A stretch of DNA of 50,584 nucleotides from Streptomyces aureus (GCF_000725495.1 NZ_JNZD01000036.1:1-50584), one strand, 5' to 3'; positions 16,282 through 25,936 are shown, counted from the stretch's first letter. A program made the numbers and translations. Notes: a model not told the origin generated them from the sequence alone.

Positions 16282-16317
16282 GTTCAAACGCGAGAATTCA
16301 CCGGTTGAATATTCTCG
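16282..16317. promoter_or_regulatory. Nested inverted repeats in the DsbA-like / methyltransferase promoter
   Basis: CGAGAAT (16291-16297) and ATTCTCG (16311-16317) are perfect 7-bp arms. Interleaved with them, GTTCA (16282-16286) and TGAAT (16306-16310) span 29 bases and resemble the sites at 3517-3544 and 13626-13654. The site is 95 bases from the TTG start on the left and 92 from the ATG on the right. Confidence 0.45.
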
Positions 16318-16408
16318 TCAATGACGTGAGAAACTTGGCCGGCTGCGGCGGAGAGAAGCGTCGACTTATCGTCCGGAATCCGAGAAAAGCCACTCTGAGG
16401 GGAAAGCG

Positions 16409-17437
16409 ATGCCCGCATCGGCCGAGGTCCGCGACCAGTCGGATTCCTACGCGCTGCTCGAATTGATTCAGGGTGCCGTCATCACCCAGGCGATCTCCGT
16501 CGCGGCCCGGCTCGGCATCGCCGACGTGCTCGCCGACGCGCCGCTGTCCGCCGAGGACATCGCCCTGCGGGTCGAAGCCGACCCGCGGGCGACCCACCGG
16601 ATCCTGCGCGCGCTGTCCGGCCACGGAGTCTTCGCGGTCCGTCCGGACGGGCGGTACGAGAACACGGCGCTGTCCGACAAGCTCCGCGAGGACGCCCAGG
16701 ACTCGATGCGCAAGTTCGCCCAGCTGATGAGCCACCCCCTGCTGCACGAGGAGTGGGGCCACCTGCTCACCACCGTGCGGACCGGCGAGGCCAACCTGCC
16801 CAAGCTGCGCGGCATGAGCACACTGGACTTCTTCCACGCGAACCACTCCTACGCCGCCGCGTTCTTCCAGGCCTTCGGCAAGGTCTCGGAGTCGGAGACC
16901 GACCCGGTCCTGGCCGCCTACGACTTCTCCGGGTTCCACACCGTCGTGGACGTCATCGGCGGCCGCGGCTACCTCCTGGCGGGGGTCCTCCAGCAGGCGC
17001 CGAACGCCAAGGGCGTGCTGTACGACTTCGAGATCGCGACCGTGGACTCGGCCTCGCTCTTCGAGGAGGCCGGCGTCGCGGACCGCTGCACCGTCGAGCA
17101 CGGCGGCTACCTCGGCAAGCTGCCGAAGGGCGGTGATGCGTACCTGTTCAAGCGCATCATCCACAACTTCTCCGAGGAAGACGCTCTGACCGCCCTGCGC
17201 AACGCACACGAGGCGATCGGCCCCGACGGCAAGCTGCTCTGCATCGAGTACGTGCTCCCCGAGAACAACGAGCGCCACATCGGTCACACCATCGACCTCT
17301 GGCTGATGCTGATGATCGGTTCCCAGGACCGCACCCTCGCGCAGTACACCGAGCTGTTCGCCAGGGCGGGCTTTCGGATCAGCAGGGTGATCCCCACCGC
17401 GTCACCGATCTCGATCATTGAGGCGATCCCGGTCTGA
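16409..17437 (+). CDS. COMT-like SAM-dependent O-methyltransferase
   Basis: The protein has 342 residues. It has an N-terminal winged-helix dimerisation domain (AVITQAISVAARLGIADVLAD, HRILRALSGHGVF) and a Rossmann SAM domain. The SAM loop reads VVDVIGGRGYLLAGVL where the family has DxGGGxG, so one Gly is replaced by Ile. The C-terminal part has FKRIIHNFSEEDALTALRNAHEAI, where the His-Asn pair occupies the catalytic-His region, and ISIIEAIPV. These enzymes methylate phenolic hydroxyls of bacterial aromatic metabolites such as anthracyclines and are usually about 340 residues. ATG 16409 follows GAGGGG. It leads a tight unit with the AhpD-like and sulfotransferase genes. Confidence 0.9.
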   Translation: MPASAEVRDQSDSYALLELIQGAVITQAISVAARLGIADVLADAPLSAEDIALRVEADPRATHRILRALSGHGVFAVRPDGRYENTALSDKLREDAQDSMRKFAQLMSHPLLHEEWGHLLTTVRTGEANLPKLRGMSTLDFFHANHSYAAAFFQAFGKVSESETDPVLAAYDFSGFHTVVDVIGGRGYLLAGVLQQAPNAKGVLYDFEIATVDSASLFEEAGVADRCTVEHGGYLGKLPKGGDAYLFKRIIHNFSEEDALTALRNAHEAIGPDGKLLCIEYVLPENNERHIGHTIDLWLMLMIGSQDRTLAQYTELFARAGFRISRVIPTASPISIIEAIPV

Positions 17438-17497
17438 CGGCCCTGTCCGGCGTCCTCTCACCTTCCAGCGCACCGCTATCACACAGGAGAACTCCCG

Positions 17498-17929
17498 ATG
17501 GCTCAACGGATGGGCAACCCCTCCCTGGTCGTTCCCGGCGCCCTGCAGCCCCTGCTCGACCTGTCCGAGGTCATCGGCAAGGTCGGCGTGGAGCAGTCGA
17601 CCCTCGACTACATCCGGCTGCGCGTCGCCGCGCTCAACGGCCGGGTCTACACCTTCCCGGCCGAGCCCGCGGACAAGCGCCTGCTGCTGGTGGACACGTG
17701 GCGGACCGAGCCCTCCTTCACCGACGCCGAGCGCGCCGCCCTGGAGCTGGCCGAGGCCGTCACCGTGCAGACCGACGCCCGAAGCGCGCCGTCGGACGAG
17801 GTCTGGGCGAACGCCTCCAAGCACTACACCGACGTGCAGCTCGGCGCCCTGGTCATGCACATCAGTCTGGTCAACTTCTGGAACAGGGTGAACGTCGCCA
17901 CCCACCAGGACGACGCGGTCTGGCGCTGA
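17498..17929 (+). CDS. Carboxymuconolactone decarboxylase/AhpD-like protein without the CxxC motif
   Basis: The protein has 143 residues with an all-helical AhpD-like fold. The hallmark helix RVAxxNGC-x-x-C reads LRVAALNGRVYTFPAE, so the two redox Cys are R49 and T52. The rest follows the family (FTDAERAALELAEAVT, LGALVMHISLVNFWNRVNVAT). A normal family member with CSSC intact lies at 34099-34560 for comparison. Without the Cys pair it cannot be a peroxidase-type reductase; decarboxylase, isomerase or binding roles remain. It is 60 bases after the methyltransferase and 18 before the sulfotransferase, so it is almost certainly co-transcribed with them. Confidence 0.85.
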   Translation: MAQRMGNPSLVVPGALQPLLDLSEVIGKVGVEQSTLDYIRLRVAALNGRVYTFPAEPADKRLLLVDTWRTEPSFTDAERAALELAEAVTVQTDARSAPSDEVWANASKHYTDVQLGALVMHISLVNFWNRVNVATHQDDAVWR

Positions 17930-17947
17930 GGAAGAGGAGACACCACC

Positions 17948-18610
17948 GTGTTGAAGCTCATCAACGCCGGCCTCGGCCGGACCGGCACGACATCACTCCA
18001 GGTGGCCCTGGAGCGGCTCGGTCTGGGGCCCTGCTTCCACATGTTCGAGATCGTCGACGACGAAGAGCGCCTCGCCCGGTGGGAGCGGATCATCTGCGAC
18101 GGCGAGCGCCCCGACTGGGCCGCGCTCTACGACGGCTACACCTGCGCGGTGGACGGTCCCTCCACCGTCTACTACCGGCAGATCAGTGAGGCGCTCCCCG
18201 GGACCAGGGTGGTCCTCACCGTGCGCGACGCCGAGAGCTGGTACAAGAGCACCCACGACACGCTGTACCAGTTCGCGCTGCGGACCATGGAGCACCCGCC
18301 CGAGCCGGGCTCCCGCCAGGCCCGGCTGTTCCGCGTCGTCAACGCCCTGGTCTGGGAGGGCCTCTTCGACGGCCGGTTCTCGGACAAGGACCACGCCATC
18401 GAGGTCTACCACCGTCACACCGAGGACGTCGTCCGCGCCCTCGGCGCGGACAACGTCCTCGTGTACGACGTGAAGCAGGGCTGGGAGCCGCTGTGCGCGT
18501 TCCTCGGGGTCGAGGTTCCCGACGAGGAGTTCCCGCGCGCCAACAGCTCCGAGGAGATGCGCCGGCGGATAGCCCAGGCGGCCGCCGCCGGCCCGGTCCC
18601 TGCCCCCTGA
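17948..18610 (+). CDS. Sulfotransferase family protein (PAPS-dependent)
   Basis: The protein has 220 residues from GTG 17948, behind GGAAGAGGAG. The N-terminal GLGRTGTTSLQVAL (residues 8-21) is the PAPS 5'-phosphosulfate loop of the NAD-dependent-epimerase-linked Sulfotransfer_4 type. RVVLTVRDAESWYKS is the 3'-phosphate-binding region with Arg and Ser, and VKQGWEPLCAFLGVEVPDEEFP is the conserved C-terminal core. It transfers sulfate from PAPS to an alcohol or phenol. The PAPS-making genes cysC, cysD and cysN lie 7 kb away in the same window with no PAPS reductase, which strongly suggests a sulfated product. The gene ends a plus-strand unit and faces the multicopper oxidase. Confidence 0.88.
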   Translation: MLKLINAGLGRTGTTSLQVALERLGLGPCFHMFEIVDDEERLARWERIICDGERPDWAALYDGYTCAVDGPSTVYYRQISEALPGTRVVLTVRDAESWYKSTHDTLYQFALRTMEHPPEPGSRQARLFRVVNALVWEGLFDGRFSDKDHAIEVYHRHTEDVVRALGADNVLVYDVKQGWEPLCAFLGVEVPDEEFPRANSSEEMRRRIAQAAAAGPVPAP

Positions 18611-18632
18611 GCCGGAGAGCCCCGGCATCAGG

Positions 18633-18677
18633 ACAACAACGGCAGCCGGCCTCCGGGGCCGCGGCCTGCCGTTCTTG
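18633..18677 (+). terminator. Hairpin after the sulfotransferase
   Basis: AACGGCAG (18638-18645) pairs with CTGCCGTT (18666-18673), extended outward by ACAA/TTGT and inward by CCGGCC/GGCCGCGG pairing. It ends with TTCTTGT, giving some T-rich tail. It is 22 bases past the stop. Confidence 0.65.
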
Positions 18678-18715
18678 TCGCTCCGGGGTTCCGGGGTTCC
18701 GGGCGTGTTCCGCGG

Positions 18716-18740
18716 GCCCGCGCCGGTCACCGGCGCGGGC
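18716..18740 (-). terminator. Hairpin after the multicopper oxidase
   Basis: Perfect 12-bp arms GCCCGCGCCGGT (18716-18727) and ACCGGCGCGGGC (18729-18740) surround one base, immediately after the minus-strand stop codon at 18741. Confidence 0.7.
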
Positions 18741-20684
18741 TCACCGCATCGCGTGCATGTGGTCGCCGCCCGCGTGCAGATGGGCGGCCGGCGACACCAC
18801 GAGGGGCCGCACCATGTGCTGCTCGTGCTCCAGCATGTGGCAGTGGTGGACGCCCCTGCCCACGACGGGGAACCGGACCGCCACGGTGACCAGCTCGCCC
18901 ACCGTGGCGTTCGGCGTGAGCTGGCCCGCCGTACCCACCCGGATGACGTCCTTCTCCCCGAGCTCGTGCGCTTCCAGCACCCCCGCGGCCTTGAACGCGA
19001 TGGGCCGGGCCGAGCCGCGGGTGGCCCGGTCGAACCCGGTGATGTCGTAGTTCTCGCGGGACAGCACCTGGAAGTGCGACAGATGGATGTGCATGGGGTG
19101 CGGGGACGTGGCGAGGTTGAGGTACTTCCAGATCTCCACGCTGCCGAGCGCGGCGGTGAACGTCCTGCCGTCGTCGTAGGCCATCGCCGTCCTGCGCAGC
19201 GTCGTGACGGTGCCCTCGGCGTCCTTGACCTGGACGGTCCCGGGGGAGGGGAACGTGATCCCCGCGGGATCGACCTCCTCCATCTCCCACAGCTCGGGAA
19301 TGTTCGTCGAGCCGGGACCGACCACGACCACCCACCGGGGGGCGACGTCGTGGGGCAGGTCGTGGTGGGTGAGCCGCTCGAACGTGGGCGAGAGGACCTT
19401 TGGCAGCACGAACCCCTTGGACGGTCCCTGGTCCGCGACGCGGAACTGCATCACGTCGGGCTCCAGCAGGTCGTTGAGCTTGTCCGAGGCACCGGGCGCG
19501 ATGCCCTCCAGCGTGTTGACCAGCTTCAGGGCTTGCCCCCGGAACGCACTGAAGTCGATCAGTACGTCGGCGCGCTCGCCGGGGGAGAGGTTGAGCGCCC
19601 CGTCGACGGCCAGCGGCTTGTCGATCAGACCCTGGTCGGTCCCGATCACCCGCAGCGCACCCGGGACGGGCCGGCCGTCCGACAGCAGCATCAGCCGGTA
19701 CATCCGGGAGTTCGCGGCGTTGACGATCCGGAACCGGTACCAGCGCGGCGCGACCTCCAGGTACGGCCAGACCACCCCGTTGACCAGGGTGTAGGGGGCC
19801 GCGTGGGTACGCATGAGCCGCTGCGGGCCGACCATCTCCACCTTGTGGACCAACCGGCCGACGAGGGCACCGGACCCGTCCACGTCGAAGTTGCGGTCGC
19901 TGAGGAACAGCGGCACGTCACAGGCACCGTGGGGCAGGTCGAGCGCCTCCTCCTCCTCGTTGCGGGACAGGAACATGCCCGCGAGCCCGGCGTAGACGCT
20001 GAAGCGGCTCACGTGGTGGGTGTGGTCGTGGTACCAGAGCGTGGTCGCGGCCTGGTTGTTCGGATAGGCCGACAACTGCACGTCGCCCGGGCCGATGAGG
20101 TTCTCCATCCAGCCGTCGTTGCCGCCGCCGGTCAGCATGCCGTGCAGGTGCACCGCGGCCCACGGCTCCAGGTCCGACACGCCGGGGACCACCTGGGTCC
20201 CCGCCGTGCCCGGGTAGTTGGAGAGCGGGTCGGGCGAACGGCCCGCGGTCGAACCGAAGTCGACGGCCGTGACGGGGATGTTGCCCGTCAGCCGGTTCTC
20301 CCAGACGATCCGCAGCGGACGGCCGCTGACCGTCTTGATCGTCGGGCCCGGGTAGACGCCCTCGTACGTCCACATCGTCACCGGCGGCATCTCCGAATGC
20401 ACGGTGACGTCGGCGGTGCGCAGACGGACGGTCAGCTCGTCATGGTCGCCGCGGTCGCGGGGCCGCAGCACCGGCGGGACCCGCAGCGCATCCCTGAACT
20501 TCGTCAGCTTCAGCTCGGGCGCCGTCGGCTCGGGCCCGCCGGCCGTCACGGCCGCCGCGCCGTCCGACCTGAAGAAGGGGGCGGCGGTCACCAGGGCGCC
20601 CAGCCCGGTCATGGCGCCGTAACGCAGCAGCGTGCGGCGGTTCGGCCCGGACGGCTCGAATGTTTCGGAGGCTGTGGGATCCAT
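18741..20684 (-). CDS. Tat-exported multicopper oxidase (CotA/phenoxazinone synthase-like)
   Basis: The protein has 647 residues from ATG 20684, chosen because the twin-arginine signal (NRRTLLRYGAMTGLGALV) then lies at a normal distance; a start at 20753 is possible. Copper ligands are all visible: HLHG, WYHDHTHH, HPMHIHLSHF and the type-1 site HHCHMLEHE. The order and length match bacterial CotA, bilirubin oxidase and phenoxazinone-synthase-like enzymes. These take single electrons from phenols and aminophenols and couple them oxidatively with O2. The C-terminus is His-rich (HLHAGGDHMHAM). An extracellular oxidase in this cluster could complete a phenolic product after export. It is followed downstream by the sulfotransferase on the other strand. 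Confidence 0.9.
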   Translation of the reverse strand: MDPTASETFEPSGPNRRTLLRYGAMTGLGALVTAAPFFRSDGAAAVTAGGPEPTAPELKLTKFRDALRVPPVLRPRDRGDHDELTVRLRTADVTVHSEMPPVTMWTYEGVYPGPTIKTVSGRPLRIVWENRLTGNIPVTAVDFGSTAGRSPDPLSNYPGTAGTQVVPGVSDLEPWAAVHLHGMLTGGGNDGWMENLIGPGDVQLSAYPNNQAATTLWYHDHTHHVSRFSVYAGLAGMFLSRNEEEEALDLPHGACDVPLFLSDRNFDVDGSGALVGRLVHKVEMVGPQRLMRTHAAPYTLVNGVVWPYLEVAPRWYRFRIVNAANSRMYRLMLLSDGRPVPGALRVIGTDQGLIDKPLAVDGALNLSPGERADVLIDFSAFRGQALKLVNTLEGIAPGASDKLNDLLEPDVMQFRVADQGPSKGFVLPKVLSPTFERLTHHDLPHDVAPRWVVVVGPGSTNIPELWEMEEVDPAGITFPSPGTVQVKDAEGTVTTLRRTAMAYDDGRTFTAALGSVEIWKYLNLATSPHPMHIHLSHFQVLSRENYDITGFDRATRGSARPIAFKAAGVLEAHELGEKDVIRVGTAGQLTPNATVGELVTVAVRFPVVGRGVHHCHMLEHEQHMVRPLVVSPAAHLHAGGDHMHAMR

Positions 20685-20766
20685 TCGCCCGAAGGTAGGG
20701 GCAGCCGCTCTCGTCGAACTCGAACCCGGCTCCAGGACGGGTCTTCGCGGCACGGCCCGGCACCGG

Positions 20767-20797
20767 CCGGCGGCCCCGCCGGGGGCGGGGCCGCCGG
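20767..20797 (-). terminator. Hairpin after the ABC exporter gene
   Basis: Perfect 13-bp arms CCGGCGGCCCCGC (20767-20779) and GCGGGGCCGCCGG (20785-20797), 17 bases past the minus-strand stop at 20815. Confidence 0.7.
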
Positions 20798-20814
20798 GGG
20801 AGGGGAAGCGGATC

Positions 20815-22608
20815 TCAGACCGCTACGGGCTCGCTGTCCCGGTTGATGAGCGCCGCGTAGTGGCCACCGCGCATGAGCAGCTCGTCGTGGGTGCCGCGCT
20901 CCAGGACCCGGCCCCGGTCCAGCACGATGATCTCGTCGGCGTTGCGGACGGTCGACAGCCGATGGGCGACCGTGATGGTGGTACGGCCCACGCTGGCCGC
21001 GTCGATGGCCTTCTGCACGGCCTGCTCGGTGTGGGCGTCCAGGGCGCTGGTGGCCTCGTCGAGCACCAGGATCGGCGGGTCGCGCAGGATGGTGCGGGCG
21101 ATCGCCAGGCGCTGCTTCTCACCGCCGGAGAACCGGTACCCGCGCTCGCCGACCACGGTGTCGTAGCCGTCGGGCAGCAGCATCAGATAGTCGTGGATGT
21201 GGGCGATCCGTGCCGCCGCGAACAGCTCCTCGTCGGTCGCGTCGGGCTTGGCGAACCGCAGGTTGTCCGCGACCGTGGCGTGGAACAGGTAGGTCTCCTG
21301 GGCGACGACGCCGACCGCGGCCGTCAGCGTGTCGAAGGACAGGTCGCGTACGTCGACCCCGTCGATCGTGACGGAACCGGACGTGACGTCGTACAGCCGC
21401 GGGATGAGGTAGCTGAGCGTGGTCTTTCCCGAGCCCGTCTCTCCGACGATCGCCAGGCTGCGGCCCGCGGGGACGATCACGTCGACGCCGGCCAGCGTGG
21501 GCCGCTCCGTTCCCGCATAGGAGAAGCCGACCCCCCGCATGCGCACCTCCCCCCGCAAGGCGGCCGGCTCGACCGGCCGCTCGGGCTCGGCGATGTCGAC
21601 GGGCAGATCGAGGTACTCGAAGATGCGGCCGAACAGCTCGAGAGAGCCCTGGATCTCGATCCCGACGGTCAGCAGCCGCTGCGCCGGGCGGAACAGGCTC
21701 TGCTGGAGGGACGTGAACGCGACCAGGGAGCCGATGGAGATGGCCATGTGGCCGTTGCTCGAGGTCAGCCCCGAGACCCAGTAGATCATCGCCGGCATGG
21801 AGGCTATGACGACCCAGATCGTCGACTGGTACCACAGGCCCGCGGTGGTGACGCGCACCTCGACGTCGGTGAGCCGGCGCGACTGCCGGGCGAAGTCGTC
21901 GGTCAGGGAGTGCGAACGGCCCATGGTGTGGCTGAGCAGGATCCCGCTGATCGACAGCGACTCCTGCATGGTCGAGGACAGCTCGGCCAGCTGCCCCTGC
22001 CGGTCACGGGTGATGTTCCGCCGCTGGTTCCCGACGCGACGGCTCACCAGGGCGAACACCGGAAGCATGAGCATGGACGCGAGCGTCAACCGCCAGTCGA
22101 GCAGGAACATCGCCGTGGTCGCGGCGATGACGACCGTCACGTCGGACAGCAGCGCCGTGGCGGTGGTCGTGATGGTGACCTGCATCCCGCCGATGTCATT
22201 GGAGATGCGCGACTGCACCTCGCCGGTACGGGTGCGCGAGAAGAAGGCCAGCGACATCCGCTGGAGGTGGGCGTACACCGCCGTGCGCAGGTCGTGCATG
22301 ACGAGCTGGCCCACCGTGGCCGACACATGCGTCTGCCAGACGTTGAACGTGCTGGTGGTGACCGACACCATGATCATGCCGAGGGAAAGCAGGGACAGCA
22401 GCCCCAGCCTGTCCTGCGGCAGCGCCGTGTCCATGATCTCGCGGATCAGGAACGGGTTGACGAGGGCGACCAGGGAGGAGCCCGCGACCAGCAACACGAC
22501 GGACAGCAGCTTCCTCCGGTACGGGCGGAACAGCTTGAGGATGCGTCGCAACTGGCCGTCTTTCGTCAGTGCCTGGGGACGCGTGGTGCCCGAGCCGGCG
22601 CTGCTCAC
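20815..22608 (-). CDS. ABC exporter, fused membrane and ATPase domains (MsbA/MDR type)
   Basis: The protein has 597 residues from GTG 22608, which has AAAGGAGG upstream; a longer frame from 22647 has no such site. Six membrane segments lie in residues 25-310 (KLLSVVLLVAGSSLVALV, LTLASMLMLPVFALV, STIWVVIASMPAMIYW). The ATPase follows: Walker A GETGSGKTT, Q-loop VVAQETYLF, signature FSGGEKQRLA, Walker B ILVLDEATSALD and the H-loop AHRLST. This is a half-transporter that works as a homodimer to move amphipathic compounds outward. With the MFS gene at 7.4 kb and two MMPL proteins later, it gives the region unusual export capacity. A DUF6059-like micro-gene lies just upstream. Confidence 0.92.
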   Translation of the reverse strand: MSSAGSGTTRPQALTKDGQLRRILKLFRPYRRKLLSVVLLVAGSSLVALVNPFLIREIMDTALPQDRLGLLSLLSLGMIMVSVTTSTFNVWQTHVSATVGQLVMHDLRTAVYAHLQRMSLAFFSRTRTGEVQSRISNDIGGMQVTITTTATALLSDVTVVIAATTAMFLLDWRLTLASMLMLPVFALVSRRVGNQRRNITRDRQGQLAELSSTMQESLSISGILLSHTMGRSHSLTDDFARQSRRLTDVEVRVTTAGLWYQSTIWVVIASMPAMIYWVSGLTSSNGHMAISIGSLVAFTSLQQSLFRPAQRLLTVGIEIQGSLELFGRIFEYLDLPVDIAEPERPVEPAALRGEVRMRGVGFSYAGTERPTLAGVDVIVPAGRSLAIVGETGSGKTTLSYLIPRLYDVTSGSVTIDGVDVRDLSFDTLTAAVGVVAQETYLFHATVADNLRFAKPDATDEELFAAARIAHIHDYLMLLPDGYDTVVGERGYRFSGGEKQRLAIARTILRDPPILVLDEATSALDAHTEQAVQKAIDAASVGRTTITVAHRLSTVRNADEIIVLDRGRVLERGTHDELLMRGGHYAALINRDSEPVAV

Positions 22609-22755
22609 CCTGGCCTCCTTTGCTTGTTGGTCGGTTCCAGTCGACAAAACGCGGGACGACTGCGGAGTCGAAGCCGCCGGGGCGGGCCCCGTGCCACAAC
22701 GAGAGCCGTGGACACGGGCGTGTGCCGCGGCGTGGTCACCAGATCCAGGTCGTGC

Positions 22756-22962
22756 CTATCCCAGCTGTCTGACCAGTGCCGTCCATTGGGCGATCTCCGC
22801 GTCCGACAGCGGTGGCAGACACGGCCGGTCGGCAGGCAGGGCGGCGGATTCCTTCCATGCGCAGGGAGGACACATGCCGCTCCACGCGAACCCCGTCCAC
22901 ATCAGGCCTTCGCTCAACGTCTTCCACAGAAGACGCAGAGAGGAACTGGGCCCCGCGCCCAT
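22756..22962 (-). CDS. DUF6059-like micro-protein
   Basis: The protein has 68 residues from ATG 22962, with ACGGAG upstream. It has a basic/aromatic helix (SSSLRLLWKTLSEGLMWTGFAW), one Cys pair spaced CPPC, and a tail LPPLSDAEIAQWTALVRQL. The tail pattern P-LS/T-x-x-E-x-x-x-hydrophobic matches the second small gene at 37889-38095 and Streptomyces proteins I recognise as DUF6059-like. The function is unknown. It is 147 bases upstream of the ABC exporter on the same strand and may be co-transcribed. The CPPC motif could bind metal or form a disulfide. Confidence 0.6.
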   Translation of the reverse strand: MGAGPSSSLRLLWKTLSEGLMWTGFAWSGMCPPCAWKESAALPADRPCLPPLSDAEIAQWTALVRQLG

Positions 22963-23062
22963 ATCGGTCTCCGTTCGTAGGGGAACCGCCCCAGGTCATC
23001 GTGTGCAACGGTGCTCGACAGGACGTCGGGGCCGTGTCGAGTTCCGCTGGAGGACGGGCGCC

Positions 23063-23966
23063 TCAGCGCGCCGCCAGCAGTCCGCGGCTGCGCAGCACCC
23101 GGCGCTCCAGCGGGCTGAAGAACAGCAGGTCGATGGCGACGCCGACGGCGAAGATCAGGATGATGCCGAGCAGCACACCCGGCATGTCGGAGAACTCCCG
23201 CTGGTTCTGCAGGTAGCGGCCGAGGCCGATCCCCAGATCGGGGGAGGAGGCGATGAGTTCGGCGGCCATCAGCGACCGCCAGGAGAACGCCCAGCCCTGC
23301 TTCAGACCGGCCAGGTACCCGGGCAGGGCGGCGGGCAGCAGCACGTGCCGGGCGCCGCGCAGACCGCTGGCACCGAGCGTACGGCCGGCCCGCAGGAACA
23401 GCGGCGGCACCTGGTCGATCCCGGCGATCAGGCCGTTGGCGATCGAGGGCGTCGCACCCAGCAGGATCACGGCGTACATGGCCGAGTTGTTGATGCCGAG
23501 CCAGATGACGGCGGCCGGCACCCAGGCGACCGAAGGCAGCGACTGCAGGCCCGTCAGCACCGGCCCGATGGCGGCCCGTATCGGCTTGACCCGGGCGACG
23601 ACCAGGCCGATCGGCGTACCGATCGCGACGGCCGCCACGAAGCCCGTGACGCCGCGCCAGAGGCTGGTCCAGATGATGGAGAACAAGGTGCCCTCGCTCC
23701 ACAGGAGCGTGAGCGCGTGCCACACCTCGGCCGGACTCGACAGCTTCTCGGGGCTGGCCAGGTGCAGGCTGCAGGCGAGCTGCCAGAGACCGACGACCAG
23801 CATCACGCCCAGGATCGGAGGCAGCACTTTCGCCCTCAGTACCTGGCGATACGAGACGCCCTGCGCGTGGCCGGCTTCCAGTGCGTCCAGGCCGGCCCGC
23901 AGCGTGTCCAGGCCGGCGCCCGCGCCGTCGTGGCGGTCGGCACGGCCGCTCACCGCGGACCGGGTG

Positions 23967-23980
<14 letters not shown>
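23063..23980 (-). CDS. ssuC: ABC importer permease, sulfonate/sulfur type (SsuC/TauC-like)
   Basis: The protein has 305 residues from ATG 23980, overlapping the end of the ATPase gene by 14 bases, with GGGGAG upstream. It shows about six membrane segments and the EAA loop of BPD_transp_1 permeases (LFLRAGRTLGASGLRGARHVLLPAALPGYLAGL), with FSWRSLMAAELIASSPDLG typical of SsuC/TauC. It forms the membrane channel for uptake of aliphatic sulfonates or sulfate esters. In actinobacteria this trio often follows cysteine-synthesis genes. Here it is the last gene of the cysCDN-ssuABC run, so it probably supplies sulfur for PAPS. The exact substrate cannot be read from sequence. Confidence 0.85.
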
Positions 23981-24770
<790 letters not shown>

Positions 24771-24829
24771 GGCGGAACCTCCTGCGGGCGTGGACGGGGG
24801 CACTGCGCGGAGCTACGGGATGCGGGTCG

Positions 24830-25936
24830 TCACCTGACGCCGAGCCCGGCGTCCGCCACGGCGGGCCGGCCCGCCGCCTTGAGTACCTTGTCGAGCAGGG
24901 TCAGGTCGACGATCCCGGAGAGGTCGGGCTTGTCGAGCAGGCCCGCGGCGACCGCGTGGTCGGCCCCGGTCCGCAGGGTGCCGGCCAGCGGGTCGTCGAT
25001 GAAGTCGATGCTCGCCCACGCGGGGTCGAGGATGGCGGGCGGCAGCGCGTTGCCCGTGTCGGCCTTGATCCGCAGGTTGGCGTCGGCCTTCGCCTTCTTC
25101 GGGTCGGCCTTGATGAAGGCGTTGGCCGCCAGCGAGCCGCGCAGCACGGCCTCGACCACGTCGGGGTGCGCGGTCAGGAACTTCTGGGAGACGATGATGT
25201 CGGTGGTCGCGAACTTGCCGCCCGGCCACAGCGACTTCTCGTCCAGCAGGACCTTCGCGCCGAGCGTGACCAGCCTGGAGGCGGTCGGCTCGGGCACCCA
25301 GGCGCCGTCGATGGAACCGGACTTGTACGCCTCCGGCACCACTTTGTTCTCCGTACGCAGCACACTGACGTCGCCCGCGCCGGAGGCCGCGTCCACCTTG
25401 TAGCCCTTGCCCGCCAGATAGTTGAGCAGGGCGACGTCCTGGGTACCGCCCAGCTGCGGGGTGGCGAGCCTCTTGCCCCGCAGGTCCTTCAGCGAGCTGA
25501 TCCTCGCCGGGTTGACCACCAGCTTGACACCGCCGGAGGCCGCGCCGCCGATGATCCGCAGGGACGTGCCGTGCGACTTGACGTAGCCGTTGATCGCCGA
25601 GTTCGGGCCGATCCAGCCGATGTCGATCGAACCGGCGTTGAGCGCCTCGATCTCGGCCGGACCGGCGTTGAAGAACTGGGACTTGATCCGGGTCGAGCCC
25701 AGCTCCTTCTGGAACAGACCGTCCTGCAGGCCCACCAGAGCGGTCCCGTGCGTGAGGTTCGGGAAGTAACCGATCTTCACGGTGTCGGCGGAGAGCTTCG
25801 CACCCGAGGCGCCCTCGGTCTGCTTCGCCGGGGCTGTCTCGGCACTGGCGCCGTAGCCGCAGCCCGACAGCAGTCCGGCAGCCGCGGTCACCGCCACGGC
25901 CGCCACGGCCATGCGCCCGATCGTCCGATACTGCAT
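24830..25936 (-). CDS. ssuA: Sulfonate-type substrate-binding lipoprotein (SsuA-like)
   Basis: The protein has 368 residues. A lipoprotein signal ends in the lipobox LLSGC with Cys26. The mature part has VKIGYFPNLTHGTALVGLQDGLF and FFNAGPAEIEALNAGSIDIGWIGPN, the signatures of NMT1/SsuA-type periplasmic-binding folds for sulfonates, nitrate or taurine. LRGKRLATPQLGGTQDVALLNYL and GAWVPEPTASRLV are also typical. It captures the sulfur source outside the membrane and delivers it to the permease. Its ATG overlaps the cysN stop (ATGA), which ties transport to sulfate activation in one operon. The ligand (sulfonate or sulfate ester) is uncertain. Confidence 0.88.
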   Translation of the reverse strand: MQYRTIGRMAVAAVAVTAAAGLLSGCGYGASAETAPAKQTEGASGAKLSADTVKIGYFPNLTHGTALVGLQDGLFQKELGSTRIKSQFFNAGPAEIEALNAGSIDIGWIGPNSAINGYVKSHGTSLRIIGGAASGGVKLVVNPARISSLKDLRGKRLATPQLGGTQDVALLNYLAGKGYKVDAASGAGDVSVLRTENKVVPEAYKSGSIDGAWVPEPTASRLVTLGAKVLLDEKSLWPGGKFATTDIIVSQKFLTAHPDVVEAVLRGSLAANAFIKADPKKAKADANLRIKADTGNALPPAILDPAWASIDFIDDPLAGTLRTGADHAVAAGLLDKPDLSGIVDLTLLDKVLKAAGRPAVADAGLGVR

